A stretch of DNA of 64,000 bases from Micromonospora yangpuensis (GTDB taxonomy: Bacteria; Actinomycetota; Actinomycetes; Mycobacteriales; Micromonosporaceae), in assembly GCF_900091615.1 (NCBI RefSeq), contig NZ_FMIA01000002.1:5270001-5334000 (forward strand), written 5' to 3'. Below are positions 53,684 through 62,433 of this stretch, piece by piece. Each line of letters starts with the position of its first letter. Position 1 is the stretch's first letter. The translations under genes were made by a program, and so were the position numbers. Under the pieces are notes generated by a model that ran no database searches, was not told the origin of the DNA, and was given only the letters and a program-made list of their open reading frames with translations.

Positions 53684-54213
53684 CAGCGGGCCCCCGTGCT
53701 CTCGAGGCCGTTGAGGAACCGGTCGACGGTGCCCTTGCGACGCGCCTCGTCGGCCAGCGACTCACCGACGATCTTGCCGGCCAGGTCCACCGCGAGGGTG
53801 CCGACCTCGGCCCGCAGCTCGCTGACGATGGCACTGCGCTCGGCCACCAGCTGTTCCTTGCCGGCCGCGATGATGCGGTCGGACTCCTCCCGTGCCTTGG
53901 CCAGGACGTCCTTGCGGATCCCCTCGGCGTCGGCCCGGGCGTCGTCCCGGATCCGGGCGGCATCGGTCCGCGCCTCGGCCAGCTGCGCGCGGTACTGCTC
54001 GAGCAGCTGGTTCGCCTCGGCCTGAGCCGCCTCGGCGCGCTTGATGCCACCCTCGATCGCGTCGACCCGCGCCTGGTACATCGACTCCATGCGCGGCATG
54101 ACGAACTTCAGCAGGACGAAGCAGAGCAGAGCGAAGGAGATCGACCCGATGACGATCTCCTGCCAGATCGGCACGAGCGGGTGGTGCTCCACGCCTTCGG
54201 CGGCGATGAACAT
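53683..54213 (-). CDS. atpF: ATP synthase b subunit
   Basis: 176 residues, with an N-terminal membrane helix (IGSISFALLCFVLLKFVMP) and a long charged coiled coil forming the stator stalk. GGGAGG lies seven bases upstream of ATG 54213. The fourth Fo/F1 gene in operon order, before atpH. Confidence 0.96.
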   Translation of the reverse strand: MFIAAEGVEHHPLVPIWQEIVIGSISFALLCFVLLKFVMPRMESMYQARVDAIEGGIKRAEAAQAEANQLLEQYRAQLAEARTDAARIRDDARADAEGIRKDVLAKAREESDRIIAAGKEQLVAERSAIVSELRAEVGTLAVDLAGKIVGESLADEARRKGTVDRFLNGLESTGAR

Positions 54214-54242
54214 GTCGGACCTCCCGGTCTGAGGGCGGACGG

Positions 54243-54467
54243 TCAGCTGACGGCGAAGGCGAGCACCAGGCCGAACAGCGCGAGCGCCTCGACCAGGGCG
54301 AAGCCCAGGACCAGCCAGGTCCGGTTGTAACCGGCGGACTCCGGCTGACGGGCGCTGGAGTTGATGTACGCCACGAAGATCAGTGCCACACCGATCGCGG
54401 GGCCGACAGCGGCGAGGCCGTAGCCGATGGTGTTGACGTTACCGTTGATGGCGGCGAGAACGTCCAT
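54243..54467 (-). CDS. atpE: ATP synthase c subunit
   Basis: 74 residues, two membrane helices. The proton-carrying Glu lies in ALVEALALFG (about residue 60) and the loop has ARQPES. It forms the rotor ring. Start ATG 54467. Confidence 0.97.
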   Translation of the reverse strand: MDVLAAINGNVNTIGYGLAAVGPAIGVALIFVAYINSSARQPESAGYNRTWLVLGFALVEALALFGLVLAFAVS

Positions 54468-54559
54468 TGCGGGAATTCCTCCTAGTTCACGCGTGAGGGC
54501 TCACGCGTACGCGGTCGGTACCAGAAGCTTGGTCGGGCCGGACGGCCCACCGAGCCGGA

Positions 54560-55339
54560 TCAGTGCTCGTCGGCCAGCGACGACCCGATGTAGTTGGCGC
54601 TCAGGGTCACGAAGACGTACGCCTGCAGAAGGGAGACCAGGACCTCGAAGAAGGCCATCACGATCGCCATCAGGAAGGCGAACACCGAGGTCGCCTGAAC
54701 GAGGATGTTGTCCGAGGCCAGCAGCACGAAACCGCCGACGGTGAAGACCAGCAGGATCAGGTGGCCGGCGAACATGTTGGCGAAGAGTCGCACCGCCAGG
54801 GTGACCGGCCGGTTGATGAACGTCTGCAGGAACTCGATCGGGATCAGCAGGAAGTGCATCGGCCACGGCACGCCCGGGATGATCAGGCTCTGCTTGAGGT
54901 AGCGGCCCAGACCGTGCTTACGGACCCCGATGTAGATGTACATGATGTAGGTGATCGCCGCGAGCACGATCGGGAAGGCGATGTGCGAGTTCGGCGAGAT
55001 CTGCAGCAGCGGGGTGACCCCGAAGAGGTTGGTCAACGCGATGAAGCAGAAGAGCACCGTGAAGTAGGGCGCGAAGCGGATGCCCTCCTTGCCCATCTGC
55101 TCCCGGGCGATGTTGTCGCGCACCAGGCCGTAGATCGACTCGGCCATCCACTGGCCCTTGGTCGGGACCAGCTTGGGGCTGCGGTAGGTGACCATGAAGA
55201 AGATGATCAGCAGCGCCACGGCCAGCCAGACCATGATGCCGAACTTGGTCACCCAGGGGCCGGCCAGCTCCGGCGGGTAGAAGTCCCCGACACTGGGCGG
55301 CCAGGGTAGGCCCTCGGCTGCAAGCAGCTTCTCACTCAC
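54560..55339 (-). CDS. atpB: ATP synthase a subunit
   Basis: 259 residues from GTG 55339, with GGAGG eight bases upstream. The open frame extends to 55390, but the ribosome site supports the later start. Five to six membrane helices; the essential Arg is in LAVRLFANMFAGH. It forms the proton half-channels of Fo. Confidence 0.96.
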   Translation of the reverse strand: MSEKLLAAEGLPWPPSVGDFYPPELAGPWVTKFGIMVWLAVALLIIFFMVTYRSPKLVPTKGQWMAESIYGLVRDNIAREQMGKEGIRFAPYFTVLFCFIALTNLFGVTPLLQISPNSHIAFPIVLAAITYIMYIYIGVRKHGLGRYLKQSLIIPGVPWPMHFLLIPIEFLQTFINRPVTLAVRLFANMFAGHLILLVFTVGGFVLLASDNILVQATSVFAFLMAIVMAFFEVLVSLLQAYVFVTLSANYIGSSLADEH

Positions 55340-55382
55340 CGTGTCTTCCTCCGCACTCGACAGACCCGCACGTGCCGGCATT

Positions 55383-55604
55383 TCAAGCACTGAGCCTCTT
55401 CATGATCAGGTAGATCGCTCCGGCTGCGCCGAGCATCATGCCGGCGGCGACCCCGAGACCGGACGGCAGACCGAGGAAGCGCTCCGCCAACCACCCGAGA
55501 AACCCCCACGACAGAATCCCGGCGAGCAGGTAACCGACCACGGCACCGGCCACGCCTTCCGACGAGTGCTCATCGGACTTTCTGGAATGAAGGTCGTCGC
55601 CCAT
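55383..55604 (-). CDS. AtpZ/AtpI-like small membrane protein
   Basis: 73 residues from ATG 55604, with two membrane helices (GAVVGYLLAGILSWGFLGWL; GVAAGMMLGAAGAIYLIM). AtpZ/AtpI proteins assist assembly of the ATP synthase or act in Mg/Ca transport. It is 43 bases upstream of atpB in the same direction. The ribosome site is weak. Confidence 0.8.
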   Translation of the reverse strand: MGDDLHSRKSDEHSSEGVAGAVVGYLLAGILSWGFLGWLAERFLGLPSGLGVAAGMMLGAAGAIYLIMKRLSA

Positions 55605-55824
55605 GACGAGGCGAACGATATCAGCAGGAGCGCCTAGGAGTGTGCGGCACCCCCCACACTGCCGAAGCGTGCGGGCCATGCAACAGGCGCTCAACCGCGG
55701 CCAAGACTACTCCTGCCCGGCACGCCAGGGCAGCCCGACCGGCCGGAGGAAAATCCGACAACTTCGTTGCGTCACCGGTTCGTTCCCGGCCGTCCGGGGC
55801 CGACCGGGAAGCCGGGTCGCGCGG

Positions 55825-56268
55825 TCAGTCGCCGCGCGGCTGGGTGTAGGGCAGTGGCGCCCGCAACGCCCAGGTCAGGTGGGCTCCGGTCCAGACCACC
55901 ACGGCCACGATGATCGCCACCCCCATGTCCGGCAGCCCGGACCAGCCGGTGGCGGCCACCGCCGACATCCCCACCCCCAGGATGACGATCTTGATGCCGT
56001 AGGTGCCGAGCCCCACCGGCATGAGCAGCCGCGGGTTGAGCGCGTCGGCCCAGGCCACCGAGAGGCCGGAGATCAGGTAGCTCGCGACGACCAGCCCGAC
56101 CCCGGCGGCCGCCCCCGCCGCGCTGGTCGGCCCGCGCAGCAGCGCGGCCAGCGGGACCGCGACCACCGCCAGCACCGCGCAGGCGGTCAGGGTCAGTCGC
56201 AGGTACGGCAGCCGGGCCCGGATCGCGCCCGGCTGACCGGCCGGGGGCGCGTCGGTCGAGAAGTCCAC
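55825..56268 (-). CDS. AtpI-like membrane protein at head of the atp operon
   Basis: 147 residues from GTG 56268, with four membrane helices (LTACAVLAVVAVPLAALL; GAAAGVGLVVASYLISGLSV; LGTYGIKIVILGVGMSAV; MGVAIIVAVVVWTGAHLTWA). The place and size match AtpI-type proteins encoded before atpB in actinomycetes. A TAGACT box eight bases before the GTG suggests a leaderless message, divergent from the SDR gene. Confidence 0.75.
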   Translation of the reverse strand: MDFSTDAPPAGQPGAIRARLPYLRLTLTACAVLAVVAVPLAALLRGPTSAAGAAAGVGLVVASYLISGLSVAWADALNPRLLMPVGLGTYGIKIVILGVGMSAVAATGWSGLPDMGVAIIVAVVVWTGAHLTWALRAPLPYTQPRGD

Positions 56269-56276
56269 AGCGCCAG

Positions 56277-56282
56277 AGTCTA
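56277..56282 (-). promoter_or_regulatory. -10 box at the head of the atp region (TAGACT)
   Basis: On the minus strand TAGACT ends eight bases before GTG 56268. It lies nine bases from the divergent CACACT box of the SDR gene, so the two promoters overlap. Confidence 0.55.
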
Positions 56283-56290
56283 TTCGGCGG

Positions 56291-56296
56291 CACACT
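56291..56296 (+). promoter_or_regulatory. -10 box of the SDR gene (CACACT)
   Basis: CACACT ends seven bases before GTG 56304. GGAG directly follows it but is too close to the GTG to be a good ribosome site. Confidence 0.5.
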
Positions 56297-56303
56297 GGAG
56301 AAC

Positions 56304-57755
56304 GTGAGATGCCTGGTCACCGGAGCTACCGGATACATCGGCGGGCGGCTGGCGCCCCGGTTGCTGGCGCAGGGGCACACCGTTCGCTGCCTGGCCCGCA
56401 AGGCCGGCCGGCTGCGGGACGTACCGTGGGCCGAGCAGGTGGAGGTCACCGAGGGCGACCTGCGCCGGCCGGAGACCCTGCCGGCGGCGTTCGACCAGGT
56501 CGACGTCGCCTACTACCTGGTGCACTCGCTCGGGCAGGCCGGTTTCGAGGACGCCGACCGCGAGGCCGCGACGAACTTCGCGACGGCGGCCCGGGCGGCC
56601 GGCGTACGCCGGATCGTCTACCTGGGCGGGCCGGAGCCGACGGGGGTCGCGGCGACCTCCCCGCACCTGCGCTCCCGGGCGGAGGTGGGGCGGATCCTGC
56701 TGGCCAGCGGGGTGCCCACGGTGGTCCTGCGGGCCGCGGTGATCATCGGTTCCGGGTCGGCGTCGTTCGAGATGCTGCGGTACCTGACCGAGCGGTTGCC
56801 CGCCATGGTCACCCCCCGCTGGGTCCGCAACCGGATCCAGCCGATCGCGGTCCGGGACGTGCTGAGCTACCTCGCCGCCTGCGCCGAGCTGCCACCGGAG
56901 GTGAACCGGGCCTTCGACATCGGCGGGCCCGACGTGCTCACCTTCCGGGACATGATGCAGCGGTACGCGGCGGTGGCCGGGCTGCGCCGCCGGATCATCC
57001 TGCCGGTACGGGTGCTGACCCCGTCGCTCTCCTCGCACTGGGTGGGACTCATCACGCCGGTGCCCAACGCGATCGCCCGGCCGCTGGTGGAGAGCCTGAT
57101 CCACGAGGCGGTCGCACACGAACACGACATCGCCCGGTACGTCCCCGACCCGCCCGGCGGGTTGACCGGCTTCGACCAGGCGGTCGGGCTGGCCCTGGCG
57201 AAGGTCCGCGACGCCGAGGTGGAAACCCGCTGGTCGACCGCGAGCGGGCCGGACGCCCCGGCCGAACCGCTGCCCAGCGACCCGAAGTGGTCTGGTGGCA
57301 CGGTCTACACCGACCTGCGCGAGCAGGTAGTCGACGCGCCCCCGGCCGCCCTGTGGCGGGTGGTCGAGGGGGTCGGCGGTGAGCACGGCTGGTACTCGTT
57401 CCCGCTTGCCTGGTCGGTCCGGGGCTGGCTGGACCGGCTGGTCGGCGGGGTGGGGCTACGCCGGGGCCGGCGCGACCCGCACCGGCTCCAGGTCGGCGAG
57501 GCGCTGGACTTCTGGCGGGTCGAGGAGATCGTCCCCGGCGAATTGCTCCGGCTGCGCGCGGAGATGCGGCTGCCCGGCCGGGCCTGGCTGGAGATGCGCG
57601 TCGAGGCCGACGGCCCGGGTCGCAGCCGGTACGTGCAGCGCGCCGTCTTCCTCCCGCACGGCCTGCCCGGCCACGCCTACTGGGCCGCCGTGACCCCGTT
57701 CCACGCCCTGGTCTTCGCCGGCATGGCCCGCAACATAGCCGCCCACGCCCAGTAA
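56304..57755 (+). CDS. NAD(P)-dependent SDR protein with DUF2867 domain
   Basis: 483 residues from GTG 56304. The N-terminal NmrA/SDR-like domain (1-310) has VTGATGYIGGRLAPRLL, EGDLRRPETL, YYLVHSLGQ and IGSGSASFEMLRYLTERLP. The C-terminal DUF2867 domain (about 320-483) resembles polyketide cyclase-like folds (QVVDAPPAALWRVVEGVG; RPDRLQVGEALDFWRVEEI-type). This two-domain arrangement is common in actinomycetes (the mycobacterial Rv0139-like group); the substrate is unknown. Copy E of the dispersed repeat starts inside the stop codon. Confidence 0.88.
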   Translation: MRCLVTGATGYIGGRLAPRLLAQGHTVRCLARKAGRLRDVPWAEQVEVTEGDLRRPETLPAAFDQVDVAYYLVHSLGQAGFEDADREAATNFATAARAAGVRRIVYLGGPEPTGVAATSPHLRSRAEVGRILLASGVPTVVLRAAVIIGSGSASFEMLRYLTERLPAMVTPRWVRNRIQPIAVRDVLSYLAACAELPPEVNRAFDIGGPDVLTFRDMMQRYAAVAGLRRRIILPVRVLTPSLSSHWVGLITPVPNAIARPLVESLIHEAVAHEHDIARYVPDPPGGLTGFDQAVGLALAKVRDAEVETRWSTASGPDAPAEPLPSDPKWSGGTVYTDLREQVVDAPPAALWRVVEGVGGEHGWYSFPLAWSVRGWLDRLVGGVGLRRGRRDPHRLQVGEALDFWRVEEIVPGELLRLRAEMRLPGRAWLEMRVEADGPGRSRYVQRAVFLPHGLPGHAYWAAVTPFHALVFAGMARNIAAHAQ

Positions 57756-57801
57756 GGAAGGGCCCCCTGTTAACGCTTTCGGTATAGGAAGGGCCCCCTG
57801 C
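57754..57801 (+). repeat. Dispersed GGGCCC repeat, copy E
   Basis: AAGGAAGGGCCCCCTGTTAA, CGCTTTCGGTATAGGAAG, GGCCCCCTGC. It begins within the TAA stop of the SDR gene, as copy A does with the PBP gene. Confidence 0.85.
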
Positions 57802-57857
57802 AAACCGGGGGCCCGCCGCGCCGCCAGGCGTGGCGGCAGCGCGGCGGCCCGCGGCGC

Positions 57858-57887
57858 GGCGCGGCGGGGGGCGGCGCGGCGGGGGGC
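57858..57887. repeat. 15-bp tandem duplication, G-rich
   Basis: GGCGCGGCGGGGGGC occurs twice head to tail, directly after the class A PBP stop; the G-runs could form a quadruplex or slip during replication. Confidence 0.8.
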
Positions 57888-57890
57888 GGG

Positions 57891-60005
57891 TCAGTTGCCG
57901 GCTCGGGGGCCGGTGACCTGGTTGGCGATCGTCTCGCTGGGCGGGACGAAGTCCTGCACCGGTTGGTCGCGCAGGGTGGTGCCCAGCACCTGGGTCACCA
58001 CGTCGACCAGTTGGGCCTGGACGGCCTGGCCCACCTTGTCGCGCGGGTCGTCGGGGTTGGCGGCCATCGAGGCCACCGCGAGCTGCGGGGTGAAGGCGAC
58101 CACGGTCTCCGTGCCGTACCCCTCGGAGCTGCCGGTCTTGCCGGCGACGGGTCGACCCAGCCGGGCCCGGAGCAGCGCGGCGGTGCCTCCGGTGCAGGCG
58201 CCGTACATGGACTGGTCGCCGACCGGGCAGCGGGCGGCGTCGACGGCCGCCCGGGCCACGTCGGTGTCGAGCACCTGACGACAGTCCGGTCGGGCGGCGT
58301 CGACCGGCCGGCCGACGCTGTCGTTGATCGCCAGCACCGGGGTCGGTTTGCAGTACCTGCCCTCGGCGGCCACCGTGGCGTAGGCCCCCGCCAGGTCCAG
58401 CGGGGTGGTCGCGGCGACGCCCAGGGTGAACGGTCCCCAGTCCTTCGCACCGTACCGGGCCAGCCGGGCGTCGCCGTCGGCCCGCAGCACGATGCCGAGC
58501 CGCTCGGCCATCTCGACCACCCGGTCGGCGCCTACCTGCTCGGCCAGCCAGGCGAAGTACGTGTTGACCGAGCGCCCGAAGGCGTCCCACATGGTCCGGT
58601 AGCCGTTCTGCTCCGCCGGGTTGGCGTTCACCGGACACCAGCGACCGCCGCAGCTGTTCGGTCCGGTGATGGTCCACCTGGTGACGAGTTGGCTAGGCGC
58701 GTCGAAGCTGGTCCGCAGGGGCAGCCCGGACTCCAGGGCGGCGAGCATGGTGAAGAGCTTGAACGTCGAGCCGGCCTGGTACCCGTCGATGTCGCCGCCG
58801 CCGGCCACCAACTGGTTGACGGTGTTCGGGCGGTTCTGCTGCCCCGGCGGGTTCTCCGCCACGCTGTACCGCCGGTTCACCGCCATGGCCAGCACCCGGC
58901 CGGTGCCCGGCTCGACCACCGCCGTCGGCGCGGTCCGCGGGTCGTCGACGCCGTAGACCCGCAGCACCTCGGCCTGGGTGTTGGCCTGCACCGTCGGGTC
59001 GAGGGAGCTGACGATCCGGAAGCCACCCCGGCGCAGGGCGCGCTGCCGCTCGTCGGCGGTGGCCCCGAACGCCGGCTGGTCGCTCCACCAACGGGTGAAC
59101 CAGTCGCAGAAGTACCCCCAGTCGTTGCGTTCCTCGGGCACCGCCGTGCAGTCGTTCGGCGTCTCGGTGGGACGCAGCAGCAGGGGCTCGGACCGGGCCC
59201 GGTCCGCGTCGGCGGCGCTCACCTGCCCGGCGGCGACCAGTTGGCCGAGCACGTACGACCGGCGTTCCAGGGCCGCGTCGGCGTCCCCGCCGATCGGGTC
59301 GTCGGTGTCCGGTGAGCGCAGCAGACCCGCCAGCAGGGCCGCCTCGGCGAGGGTGAGCTGCCGGGGCGACTTGGAGAAGTACCGTCGGCTGGCCGCGGCG
59401 ACCCCGTACGCGCCGGAGCCGAAGTACGCGATGTTCAGGTAGCGGGTGAGGATCTCGTCCTTGCTCAGTTCCCGCTCCAACGCCAGGGCGTACCGCATCT
59501 CCTGGACCTTGCGGCCGGTGCTGATCTCGGTGGCGGCGGCCCGCTGCTCCTCGGTCAGCCGCGGGTCACTGGCGAGCACGTTGCGGACGTACTGCATGGT
59601 CAGCGTGGAGGCGCCCTGCCGGGGCTCCCCATCGCGCTGGTTGGCGGTGAAGGCCCGCACCACGGCCCGTACGTCGACCCCTCGGTGCTGGTAGAACCGC
59701 AGGTCCTCGGCGGCCACCACCGCCTGGGCCAGGATCGGGGCCACCTCGGGCAGCCGGACGTCCACCCGGTTCTCGGTGTAGAACGAGGTGATCAGGGTCA
59801 CCCCGTCGTTGGCGTACAGGTTGGAACGCTGCGCGGTGGGCGGCGTCCGCAACGAGTTGGGCAGATCGGCGTACGGCCCGATGACCGCCCGCACGCCCAG
59901 CCCGAAGACCAGGGCGGCCGGCAGGGCCGCGACGGCCAACGCCAGGCCGGCCAGTACCCCGGCGATCGATACGGTGAACACCTTGTCGAGACGGGTTCGG
60001 GTCAT
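57891..60005 (-). CDS. Class A penicillin-binding protein (bifunctional)
   Basis: 704 residues from ATG 60005 (GGGGAA five bases upstream; another ATG at 60050). A membrane helix (VSIAGVLAGLALAVAALPAA) is followed by a GT51 glycosyltransferase with EDLRFYQHRGVD (100-111) and QGASTLTMQ (130-138), then a transpeptidase with SxxK AGSTFKLF, SxN SVNTYFAW and KTG AGKTGSSEG. It makes and cross-links glycan strands. The short C-terminus lacks PASTA domains. It is downstream of LMW phosphatase and tsaC genes on the same strand, with 148 bp between. Confidence 0.93.
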   Translation of the reverse strand: MTRTRLDKVFTVSIAGVLAGLALAVAALPAALVFGLGVRAVIGPYADLPNSLRTPPTAQRSNLYANDGVTLITSFYTENRVDVRLPEVAPILAQAVVAAEDLRFYQHRGVDVRAVVRAFTANQRDGEPRQGASTLTMQYVRNVLASDPRLTEEQRAAATEISTGRKVQEMRYALALERELSKDEILTRYLNIAYFGSGAYGVAAASRRYFSKSPRQLTLAEAALLAGLLRSPDTDDPIGGDADAALERRSYVLGQLVAAGQVSAADADRARSEPLLLRPTETPNDCTAVPEERNDWGYFCDWFTRWWSDQPAFGATADERQRALRRGGFRIVSSLDPTVQANTQAEVLRVYGVDDPRTAPTAVVEPGTGRVLAMAVNRRYSVAENPPGQQNRPNTVNQLVAGGGDIDGYQAGSTFKLFTMLAALESGLPLRTSFDAPSQLVTRWTITGPNSCGGRWCPVNANPAEQNGYRTMWDAFGRSVNTYFAWLAEQVGADRVVEMAERLGIVLRADGDARLARYGAKDWGPFTLGVAATTPLDLAGAYATVAAEGRYCKPTPVLAINDSVGRPVDAARPDCRQVLDTDVARAAVDAARCPVGDQSMYGACTGGTAALLRARLGRPVAGKTGSSEGYGTETVVAFTPQLAVASMAANPDDPRDKVGQAVQAQLVDVVTQVLGTTLRDQPVQDFVPPSETIANQVTGPRAGN

Positions 60006-60153
60006 CAGCTTCCCCCGCAGGAGCCGGTCACGCTCGGACCCGTTCAGCATGACCGGGAAGAACCCGGGAACTCCGCCAATCCGGATAAAACTCGCAAGGT
60101 GGCCGCTTTCGGGGGACGTCCGAACAACCCGGTCCCGGTCGGCGGGAGACCCG

Positions 60154-60765
60154 TCAGGGCAGCAGGAGGGCGGCCAACGGCCGCACGGTCTCCTCGATCT
60201 CGTCGCCGATCCGCTGGAAGCACTGGTCGCCACGGCCCCACGGGTCGTCCAGGTCGTCGGTGGGCAGCGCGGCCGCGCCCTGCCGGGCCCGGTGCACCGC
60301 CTCGACCAGGGCGACGCCCCGGGCGTACACCGAGTCTCCGGTGACCTCGGTCGGCGGCGGCCCGGCCAGCTCCGCCGTGGCCAGCAACCGACCGAACTCA
60401 CCGAGCACGAAGGTGCGCGCCTGCGCGTCGGGGCGCAGGGCGACCACGTAGTCCTGCTGGTCACCGGTGGCGGTCAGGACGAGATCCGCCGCGTCGATCT
60501 GGTCGGAACGCAGCTTGCGGGCGGCGAAGCCCTCGACGTCACCGCCCCGGGAGACGACCTGACGGGCCGCGGGCGGGTTCATCTCCTCACCGGCGTGCCA
60601 TCCGCCGGTGCCGGCGCTGTGGCTGTGCACCAGCTCGTCGGCGCGCTGCGGGTCGAGGCCCAGCCGGGTCAGCCGCTCCCGCACCGAGCGGGCCAACAGC
60701 CGCTCGGCCATCGGGGAACGGCAGATGTTGCCCATGCAGACGTGCAGGACGGTGAACGGGGGCAC
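60154..60765 (-). CDS. Low-molecular-weight protein tyrosine phosphatase
   Basis: 203 residues. The active-site loop VCMGNICRS carries Cys 10 and Arg 16 in a C-x5-R pattern, and the acid Asp lies in DDLDDPWGRG near the C-terminus. It is longer than the usual 150-165 residues because of extra loops. Such enzymes dephosphorylate bacterial tyrosine kinases that control capsule or polysaccharide export. Its start and the tsaC stop share a base (60765), so they are coupled with tsaC and prmC. Confidence 0.92.
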   Translation of the reverse strand: MPPFTVLHVCMGNICRSPMAERLLARSVRERLTRLGLDPQRADELVHSHSAGTGGWHAGEEMNPPAARQVVSRGGDVEGFAARKLRSDQIDAADLVLTATGDQQDYVVALRPDAQARTFVLGEFGRLLATAELAGPPPTEVTGDSVYARGVALVEAVHRARQGAAALPTDDLDDPWGRGDQCFQRIGDEIEETVRPLAALLLP

Positions 60766-61412
60766 TAGCCCACCCGGCTCTCGACGATGTCCGGCACCAC
60801 GTCGCGCAGCTTCTCCAGCGGGATCGCGCCCTGGCGCAGCACCTGTGGCACCTCACCGGTCAGGTCCACGATCGTGCTCGGCACCGGATCCGGACACGGC
60901 CCGGCCTCCAGGTACGCCCGCACCGAATAGCTGAGCTGGGTGCGGGCCTGCTCGGCGGTGACCGCGGCCGGCTCGCCGGTGCGGTTGGCCGAGGAGACCG
61001 CCATCGGACCGGTCTCCCGCAGCACCTCCAGCGCGACCGGGTGCAGCGGCATCCGGACCGCGACGGTGCCGGTCTTCTCCCCGAGGTCCCACTGCAGACT
61101 GGGCGAGTGCTCGATCACGATGGTCAGCGCCCCCGGCCAGAACGCCTCGACCAGGTCGCGGGCCGCCTGGGGCAGCGTGAAGACGAGTCCGTCGAGGGTG
61201 TGCCGGGACCCGATCAGCACCGGTGGCGGCATCTGCCGGCCCCGACCCTTGGCGTCGAGCAGGGCCTTGACCGCGTACGGCGTGAACGCGTCGGCGCCGA
61301 TGCCGTAGACGGTGTCGGTGGGCAGGACTACCAGTTCGCCGTTCTTGACCGCCTCGATGGCCGCGGCGATGCCGCGGTCCCGATCGGCGGGCGACCGGCA
61401 GTCGTAGAGCAT
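60765..61412 (-). CDS. tsaC: Threonylcarbamoyl-AMP synthase
   Basis: 215 residues from ATG 61412, which overlaps the prmC stop as TGATG. The YrdC/Sua5 motif is clear: LVVLPTDTVYGIGADAF, GRGRQMPPPVLIGS, LVEAFWPGALTIV and AVSSANRTGEPA. It makes threonylcarbamoyl-AMP for the t6A37 tRNA modification. The gene lacks the C-terminal Sua5 domain, so it is the short form. Confidence 0.95.
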   Translation of the reverse strand: MLYDCRSPADRDRGIAAAIEAVKNGELVVLPTDTVYGIGADAFTPYAVKALLDAKGRGRQMPPPVLIGSRHTLDGLVFTLPQAARDLVEAFWPGALTIVIEHSPSLQWDLGEKTGTVAVRMPLHPVALEVLRETGPMAVSSANRTGEPAAVTAEQARTQLSYSVRAYLEAGPCPDPVPSTIVDLTGEVPQVLRQGAIPLEKLRDVVPDIVESRVG

Positions 61413-62326
61413 CACGAGGAGCCAGTCTGCCACGCCGTGCCACCTGCGGCGTGACAGGCGTCCGATCGGCGGGACGCGGTGACGAACCGGGGGCGCCCGG
61501 TCAGGTCCGGATGGTCGACGACGGCGGCGAAGCGGCCATCGGCGGCGAGCAGCTCCGGCACCGTCGTACCGTGCGTGTCGTCGTGTTCCAGGCCCAGCGT
61601 CCCGCCGGTCCGCAGCAACCGCGCCGCCGCCGCGACCACCGGTCGGATCACCGACAGTCCGTCCGCGCCGCCGAACACCGCCTCGTCCGGATCGTGCCCG
61701 GCCACCTCCTCCGGTACGACCACCCGACGGGGCACGTACGGCGGGTTGCAGAGCAGCACGTCCACCCGGCCGGTGAGCCCGGCCAGCAGCTGCGGATCGG
61801 TGACGTCGGCGACCACCACCTCGACCGGCCGGTCCCCCGCGGCGACCCGGTCGGCCACGTTGCGGCGCAGCCAGTCCAGCGCGGCCGGGGACCGCTCGAC
61901 GGCCACCACCCGGGCCTGCGGCACCTCACCGGCGACCGCCAACGCGATCGCCCCGGACCCGCTGCACAGGTCCACGACCAGCGGATTCTCCGTACGTCGG
62001 GCCTGTTCGACGCCCCAGCCGGCGAGCAGTTCGGTCTCCGGTCGGGGGACGAACACCCCCGGTCCGACGCGCAGGTCCAGGTACCGGAAGGCGGCCCGGC
62101 CCGTCAGGTGCTGCAACGGCTCCCGGGTGGCCCGACGGCGTACCAGGTCCGCCAGGTGGGCGGTCTGCTCGGCGGCGAGCGGGTCGGCCAACGCCAGCCG
62201 TCCCCGGGGCACCCCGAGCACGTGGGCGACGAGCAGCTCCGCCTCGACGCGGGCCGACGCCACGCCGGCGCGGGCCAGTTCGCGGGCCACCCGGGCCACC
62301 GCCACGGAAGGTCGTTGCGGTTCCAT
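61412..62326 (-). CDS. prmC: Peptide chain release factor glutamine methyltransferase
   Basis: 304 residues from ATG 62326, preceded by GAGGGG. An N-terminal helical domain precedes the SAM domain with VVDLCSGSGAIALAVA and the catalytic LLCNPPYVPRR (NPPY). It methylates the Gln in the GGQ motif of release factors 1 and 2. It is the first gene of the coupled prmC-tsaC-phosphatase group. prfA, which often precedes prmC, is not upstream here: a GGDEF gene diverges. Confidence 0.95.
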   Translation of the reverse strand: MEPQRPSVAVARVARELARAGVASARVEAELLVAHVLGVPRGRLALADPLAAEQTAHLADLVRRRATREPLQHLTGRAAFRYLDLRVGPGVFVPRPETELLAGWGVEQARRTENPLVVDLCSGSGAIALAVAGEVPQARVVAVERSPAALDWLRRNVADRVAAGDRPVEVVVADVTDPQLLAGLTGRVDVLLCNPPYVPRRVVVPEEVAGHDPDEAVFGGADGLSVIRPVVAAAARLLRTGGTLGLEHDDTHGTTVPELLAADGRFAAVVDHPDLTGRPRFVTASRRSDACHAAGGTAWQTGSS

Positions 62327-62433
62327 ACCCCTCGGGGGGTGTCCAAGACCGGTGGTCACTGGATAATCATGATGGGTCCGGCGCGTCATCGGCCAACGAT
62401 GCGCGCGGGCACGCGTCGACGAGAGGGGTACGG

